From: JAUZQZ01 sp964624255 | GTDB taxonomy: Bacteria; Pseudomonadota; Zetaproteobacteria; Mariprofundales; Mariprofundaceae | NCBI GenBank assembly: GCA_964624255.1 | Contig: CAZUWV010000067.1 | Span: 1-9,051, forward strand | DNA: 9,051 bases | Direction of reading: 5' to 3' | Shown: in pieces, positions 6,433 through 9,051 of the stretch | How the letters are laid out: every line of letters starts with the position of its first letter | Numbering within the stretch: position 1 is the stretch's first letter | Translations under genes and position numbers: made by a program | The notes under the pieces: model-generated | Told to the model about the DNA's origin: nothing | Seen by the model: the letters and a program-made list of their open reading frames with translations, nothing else | The model's database searches: none

Positions 6433-7089
6433 ATGGCACACGAAAAAATACTGTTCCTCGGCCCAGAAGATTCGCCACTGATCACCTGGCTGCGAGAGCA
6501 GGGTGAGAAAGTCATTCAAACAGCCGACAAGCTTTCGGCTCAGGAAGTTTCGGACCAAGGATATTCATTCCTCATAAGCTACGGCTACAGGCACATTCTC
6601 CGTAAAGACATTCTAGATATCTTTCCAGCTAAGGCTATCAATCTTCACATTTCCTACCTTCCGTGGAATCGCGGTGCTGATCCAAACTTCTGGAGTTTCA
6701 TAGAAGACACGCCCAAAGGAGTCACAATCCACTATTTAGACGAAGGCGTGGACACCGGAGACATAATCGTTCAGAAGAAAATAGAGTTCGATTCAGATCG
6801 AGAAACAATAGCAACATCCTACGAGAAGTTACAGGCAGTGATTCAAGATTTGTTCAAACAGAATTGGCCAAACATAAAGAGCGGAAAATACCAAAGGAAA
6901 AAACAAGTTGGCGAAGGCTCTACGCATAAGGTCAAAGATAAGGAGAGTCTTTCCCATTTTCTGACAGATGGTTGGAATACCCGGGTTTCGGTGTTAGAAG
7001 AATATGCGGCAGAAACGCAGATGTCAAAGCGGTTCTGGGAAAAATATGACTCCGAGATTGAAGAAATCAGGAAGCAAAGAAAGGCATAA
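6433..7089 (+). CDS. Formyltransferase-family protein
   Basis: The 218-residue protein has the formyltransferase fold (PurN, Fmt and sugar N-formyltransferases). NLHISYLPWNRGADPN at 70-85 supplies catalytic Asn70 and His72, and HYLDEGVDTGDII at 100-112 supplies Asp107. These enzymes move a formyl group from N10-formyltetrahydrofolate to an amine. PurN is about 210 residues but differs at the substrate loops. The sequence WNRGADPNFW and the charged C-terminal tail (about 150-218) look more like the sugar or peptide amine group, so the acceptor is unknown. ATG at 6433 is chosen because AGGAGG lies 6 bases before it; an upstream ATG at 6403 overlaps the preceding gene and lacks a site. The stop TAA lies inside the left attC box, so the gene ends at the cassette end. 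Confidence 0.85.
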   Translation: MAHEKILFLGPEDSPLITWLREQGEKVIQTADKLSAQEVSDQGYSFLISYGYRHILRKDILDIFPAKAINLHISYLPWNRGADPNFWSFIEDTPKGVTIHYLDEGVDTGDIIVQKKIEFDSDRETIATSYEKLQAVIQDLFKQNWPNIKSGKYQRKKQVGEGSTHKVKDKESLSHFLTDGWNTRVSVLEEYAAETQMSKRFWEKYDSEIEEIRKQRKA

Positions 7090-7144
7090 CGAATAAGGTT
7101 AGATTGTGTGAGGAACGAACCACAATCTGAACCGTTTGTTGGGC
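7084..7144 (+). other. attC recombination site, end of cassette 2 (61 bp)
   Basis: The left box GCATAAC (7084-7090) and right core GTTGGGC (7138-7144, cut after G7138) enclose a clear hairpin. GGTTAGATTGTG (7097-7108) pairs with CACAATCTGAACC (7121-7133) over 12 bp with one extra base, around a 12-base loop. The left box matches the expected complement of the cassette's own start (ACCTAAC) at 5 of 7 positions. Structure and length are those of a typical 59-base element. Confidence 0.88.
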
Positions 7145-7398
7145 GAGCCCGCCGGTTTCGGAGTGCTTATCCGGTCTATTGAAAATAGTTTTTTGGATTT
7201 CACTGGCTCCAAAAACTTCAGTTTATCGCGGGGGGTTGAAAATGTATCCATCGGGAAAATTTCAGGTTGTATAAAATCACTCGTCAACCGGAAACGGTGA
7301 TTTTATCAAAACAGGCACGGGAACTATCTCGATTTAGACGAATCGGTCTGCTATATTTCAGTATGTCTATTTTTAGCTAGAAGCAAAAAGGAGAAACG
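7145..7398. other. Leader of the third cassette, with a 10-bp inverted repeat
   Basis: This 254-bp stretch between the attC core and the next gene has no convincing ORF. Its main element is a perfect inverted repeat ATAAAATCAC (7271-7280) and GTGATTTTAT (7297-7306) with a 16-base loop. It lacks a following T-run on the plus strand, so it does not look like a simple terminator. It may be an operator or a structured leader. The distance from cassette edge to gene start is unusually long for a cassette. Confidence 0.45.
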
Positions 7399-8228
7399 AT
7401 GGGAAATTGTATTTATTGCGGAGAGCCAGCCGGATTTTTGAATAAAGCCCATAAAGAATGCAAGCAGCAGTATGAACAGGGGAAGTCAGAAATAGTTTCT
7501 TTCGTTAGAGAAGTTGGTTCAGAAGGTGGTGACCTAAAACACTTGGAATTGTCTATAAAACAAATCGCATCATCTAACCATATTGACTCGGATATGATAA
7601 ATGCGCTGGTGGTTTCTGGATGGGAAAAAGCCGTAGATGTAGCATTTGATGATGGCATTCTATCAGAGGAAGAAGAAACAGCATTAAGTGAATTGAAGCA
7701 GCATTTTTCATTATCTCAGCAAGAATTGGATAGGAATGGAGCCTTTACAAAAATAGTTAAAAGTGCGGTTCTACGGGATATTTTTGCTGGCAAATTGCCA
7801 GAGAGAGTCCAAATTGATAGAAATCTTCCTTTCAATTTGCAAAAAACAGAAAAATTGTGTGGGTGTTTCAAAATGTAGATTACTATGAAGAAAAAATTAG
7901 AACTCGTTATGTTGGCGGATTTCAAGGCGTGAGCATACGCATTGCAAAGGGCTTATATTATCGAACGAGTGCTTTTAAAGGGGAACGTGTTCAAACATCA
8001 CAAACGATTCATGCGGATATAGGGTTATTGGGTGTAACAAATAAGCATATTTATTTCGAAGGGCCGTCTAAACGATTTCGCATCAATTACAACAAAATAG
8101 TTTCATTTGAGCCGTTCTCTGACGGTATCGGAGTGCAAAGAGACGCACAAACAGCAAAACCTCAATCGTTCTCTACGGGCGATGGCTGGTTTACATACAA
8201 TCTCATTACAAATCTGGCTCAGATGTAA
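7399..8228 (+). pseudogene. Zinc-finger / TerB-like / PH-like protein, frameshifted
   Basis: Two overlapping frames belong to one gene of about 274 residues. The first (7399-7878) has Cys4-x2-Cys7 and His18-x2-Cys21 (a small zinc site), then a helical region with the acidic loop FDDGILSEEEE at 83-93, as in TerB-like domains. The second (from about 7866 to 8228) begins WVFQNVDYYEEK and continues as a beta-rich, PH-like domain with GVTNKHIYFEG, KRFRINYNKIVSFEPF and DGWFTYNL. The switch lies at TTGTGTGGG near 7855-7864. Removing one TG restores the run EKLWVFQNVDYY, so a 2-bp duplication is the simplest cause. The start has a strong ribosome site (AAAGGAG, 5 bases upstream). Function is unknown. 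If the shift is real, only the N-terminal 159 residues are made; an assembly error would restore an intact gene. Confidence 0.7.
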
Positions 8229-8380
8229 TGGCTTCTAATAATCACATGCACTCGGACAGCATAAAGCGCTGCCCCTTTGTATCTCTGTCTTTTGCTGCCG
8301 ATGATGTGACGAGCTGGGCCGGAGTTGATCGCGCCAGCTCATCGCGCTATGCTCCCGGCAAGCCTTGGGAGGTTTAAATT

Positions 8381-8722
8381 GTGATTAAAGCCGTTTTTTT
8401 CATTGCGGTGGTATCCCTGTTGACGTTGAGCGGATGCGGGAAGAGTTATGACGGACCGCCAATCATGGCGCAAGACATGCTCGGGTGTCAGCATCCCGAG
8501 ACGTACCATCATATCCTTGAAATGGTGGCTGATAAAGCCAAAGGAAACGGCATCCGACTGATCAACGCGGCATTCGCAACCGGAGAATGCCGAACCTTGA
8601 AGGCCGGCCTCGTTATTATCCCGGAACAAAACATCACAATCGACGGAGTGGTTCTCGAAAAAGTCCGACCCAAGGGACAGATCACGGAATACTGGACTTT
8701 GGCGACAGCGTTGAAGATGTAG
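8381..8722 (+). CDS. Small predicted lipoprotein
   Basis: The 113-residue protein starts at GTG with GGGAGG 8 bases upstream. Residues 1-19 form a lipoprotein signal peptide (MIKAVFFIAVVSLLTLSGC). The lipobox LSGC puts the lipidated cysteine at 19, followed by Gly and Lys, so it should be anchored in the outer or inner membrane. The mature part has two further cysteines (in LGCQHP and GECRTL) that could form a disulfide, and ends in TEYWTLATALKM. I do not recognise the family. It is more GC-rich than the cassette genes, so it may belong to the chromosomal backbone rather than to cassette 3. It ends 2 bp from the stop of the minus-strand ORF. Confidence 0.75.
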   Translation: MIKAVFFIAVVSLLTLSGCGKSYDGPPIMAQDMLGCQHPETYHHILEMVADKAKGNGIRLINAAFATGECRTLKAGLVIIPEQNITIDGVVLEKVRPKGQITEYWTLATALKM

Positions 8723-8724
8723 CA

Positions 8725-8973
8725 TCACGGCGTACTCAGCGTAGTGCCGACGGACACGTCCACGCCGAGGTTGGACGTACGGAGCTTGTGTACCGTCACA
8801 TTACCGTCGGGCTTCACATGCAAATACACGTGCACGGAGGGCCAGTGTAGAGCAGCTTCCATCCGTGCGTAGTGGCCACGGTTTAGGAGCGCTGACTTCT
8901 TGCTGGCCTGCGCCAGCATATATCCGCGCCCGTAGTGGAATAGCTTCCCCTGAAAAGATAAAGGGGATGCCAC
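8725..8973 (-). CDS. Doubtful small ORF, possible unknown protein
   Basis: This 82-residue frame starts at GTG (8973) without a ribosome site. An ATG further in (MLAQASKKS) also lacks a good site. The C-terminal half (SVHVYLHVKPDGNVTVHKL) reads like a beta-strand protein segment. The frame is the same as that of the partial gene upstream, separated only by TAA at 8979-8977. It may therefore be an independent short gene, the cut-off tail of a longer gene with a nonsense mutation, or noncoding. Confidence 0.25.
   Translation of the reverse strand: MASPLSFQGKLFHYGRGYMLAQASKKSALLNRGHYARMEAALHWPSVHVYLHVKPDGNVTVHKLRTSNLGVDVSVGTTLSTP
8946..8967. repeat. Short hairpin beside direct repeat copy B
   Basis: TCCCCT (8946-8951) pairs with AGGGGA (8962-8967) around a 10-base loop. 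It lies just downstream of the TAA that ends the partial minus-strand frame, where a terminator would be expected, but no T-run follows on that strand. Function is not clear. Confidence 0.3.
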
Positions 8974-9051
8974 CCTTTACGGAGCACCTACGGCGGCAAC
9001 GGCAATCCGGTCAAGGTGAGTAACGCGAGCGGCAGTCGCTTCCTCAATGCG
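8958..9051. repeat. Direct repeat, copy B
   Basis: This is the compact copy of the repeat seen at 4601-4854: 8958-9024 matches 4601-4667 at 57 of 67 positions, and 9028-9051 matches 4831-4854 at 21 of 24, with only 3 bp between the blocks. It may extend beyond the right edge. The two copies lie 4357 bp apart in the same orientation and enclose the mvaB remnant, the cassettes and the lipoprotein gene. Confidence 0.7.
8977..9051 (-). CDS. Possible 3' end of an unknown minus-strand gene
   Basis: The frame is open from the right edge to TAA (8979-8977), giving RIEEATAARVTHLDRI then AVAAVGAP. Copy A keeps the same reading (VTHLDRIATAVTGAP then TAA) with no indels, one synonymous change and a few substitutions, the pattern expected of a once-coding segment. 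Only 24 residues are visible and the family is not recognised. It could equally be a noncoding repeat with a chance open frame. Confidence 0.35.
   Translation of the reverse strand, partial: RIEEATAARVTHLDRIAVAAVGAP

Noticed and set aside
8768..8780. GTTGGAC near 8771 considered as a closing core site of cassette 3
   Set aside because: It fits GTTRRRY, but there is no matching left box or hairpin upstream; such short matches occur by chance.
1..9051. CRISPR array, tRNA or rRNA genes
   Set aside because: No regularly spaced short repeats, and no cloverleaf or rRNA-like conserved stretches, were seen on either strand.

Overview
The window looks like a chromosomal segment of a GC-rich proteobacterium, most like a gammaproteobacterium. 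That is inferred from the gene families and codon use, and no marker gene fixes the taxon. The GC-rich backbone holds ordinary metabolic genes and is interrupted from about 5.3 to 8.2 kb by AT-rich DNA carrying integron gene cassettes. Scars are frequent: two genes cut at junctions, one decayed transposase, one frameshifted cassette gene and one direct repeat at a distance.

Left part (1-1600). The 3' end of a peroxidase-related (AhpD/CMD-like) gene meets, tail to tail, a thioredoxin gene on the minus strand. The thioredoxin stop overlaps the start of a FAD-dependent disulfide reductase-type gene that survives for only about 30 codons before homology stops near position 190. After a gene-free stretch comes a REP-associated (Y1/RAYT) transposase pseudogene with an in-frame deletion, a nonsense codon, a frameshift and internal REP-like hairpins.

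Middle (1650-4860). A single large minus-strand gene encodes an acyl carrier domain, a fatty acyl-AMP ligase and a PlsC-type acyltransferase in one 955-residue chain. This suggests one polypeptide that activates, holds and transfers an acyl chain to a lipid acceptor. Upstream lie one copy of a direct repeat and the 3' part of an HMG-CoA lyase gene (mvaB), cut at its 5' side near 5300.

Right part (5391-9051). Beside the truncated mvaB gene lies an integron cassette array with no integrase in the window. Cassette 1 (5392-6136) carries a PIN toxin and a Phd-type antitoxin, and ends in a 70-bp attC site. Cassette 2 (6137-7138) carries an unknown 85-residue protein and a formyltransferase, and ends in a 61-bp attC site. 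A third cassette seems to begin at 7139; its zinc-finger/TerB-like/PH-like gene is frameshifted and no closing attC was found. Then come a small lipoprotein gene, a doubtful minus-strand ORF and the second copy of the direct repeat, which may be the 3' end of a gene running in from beyond the window.
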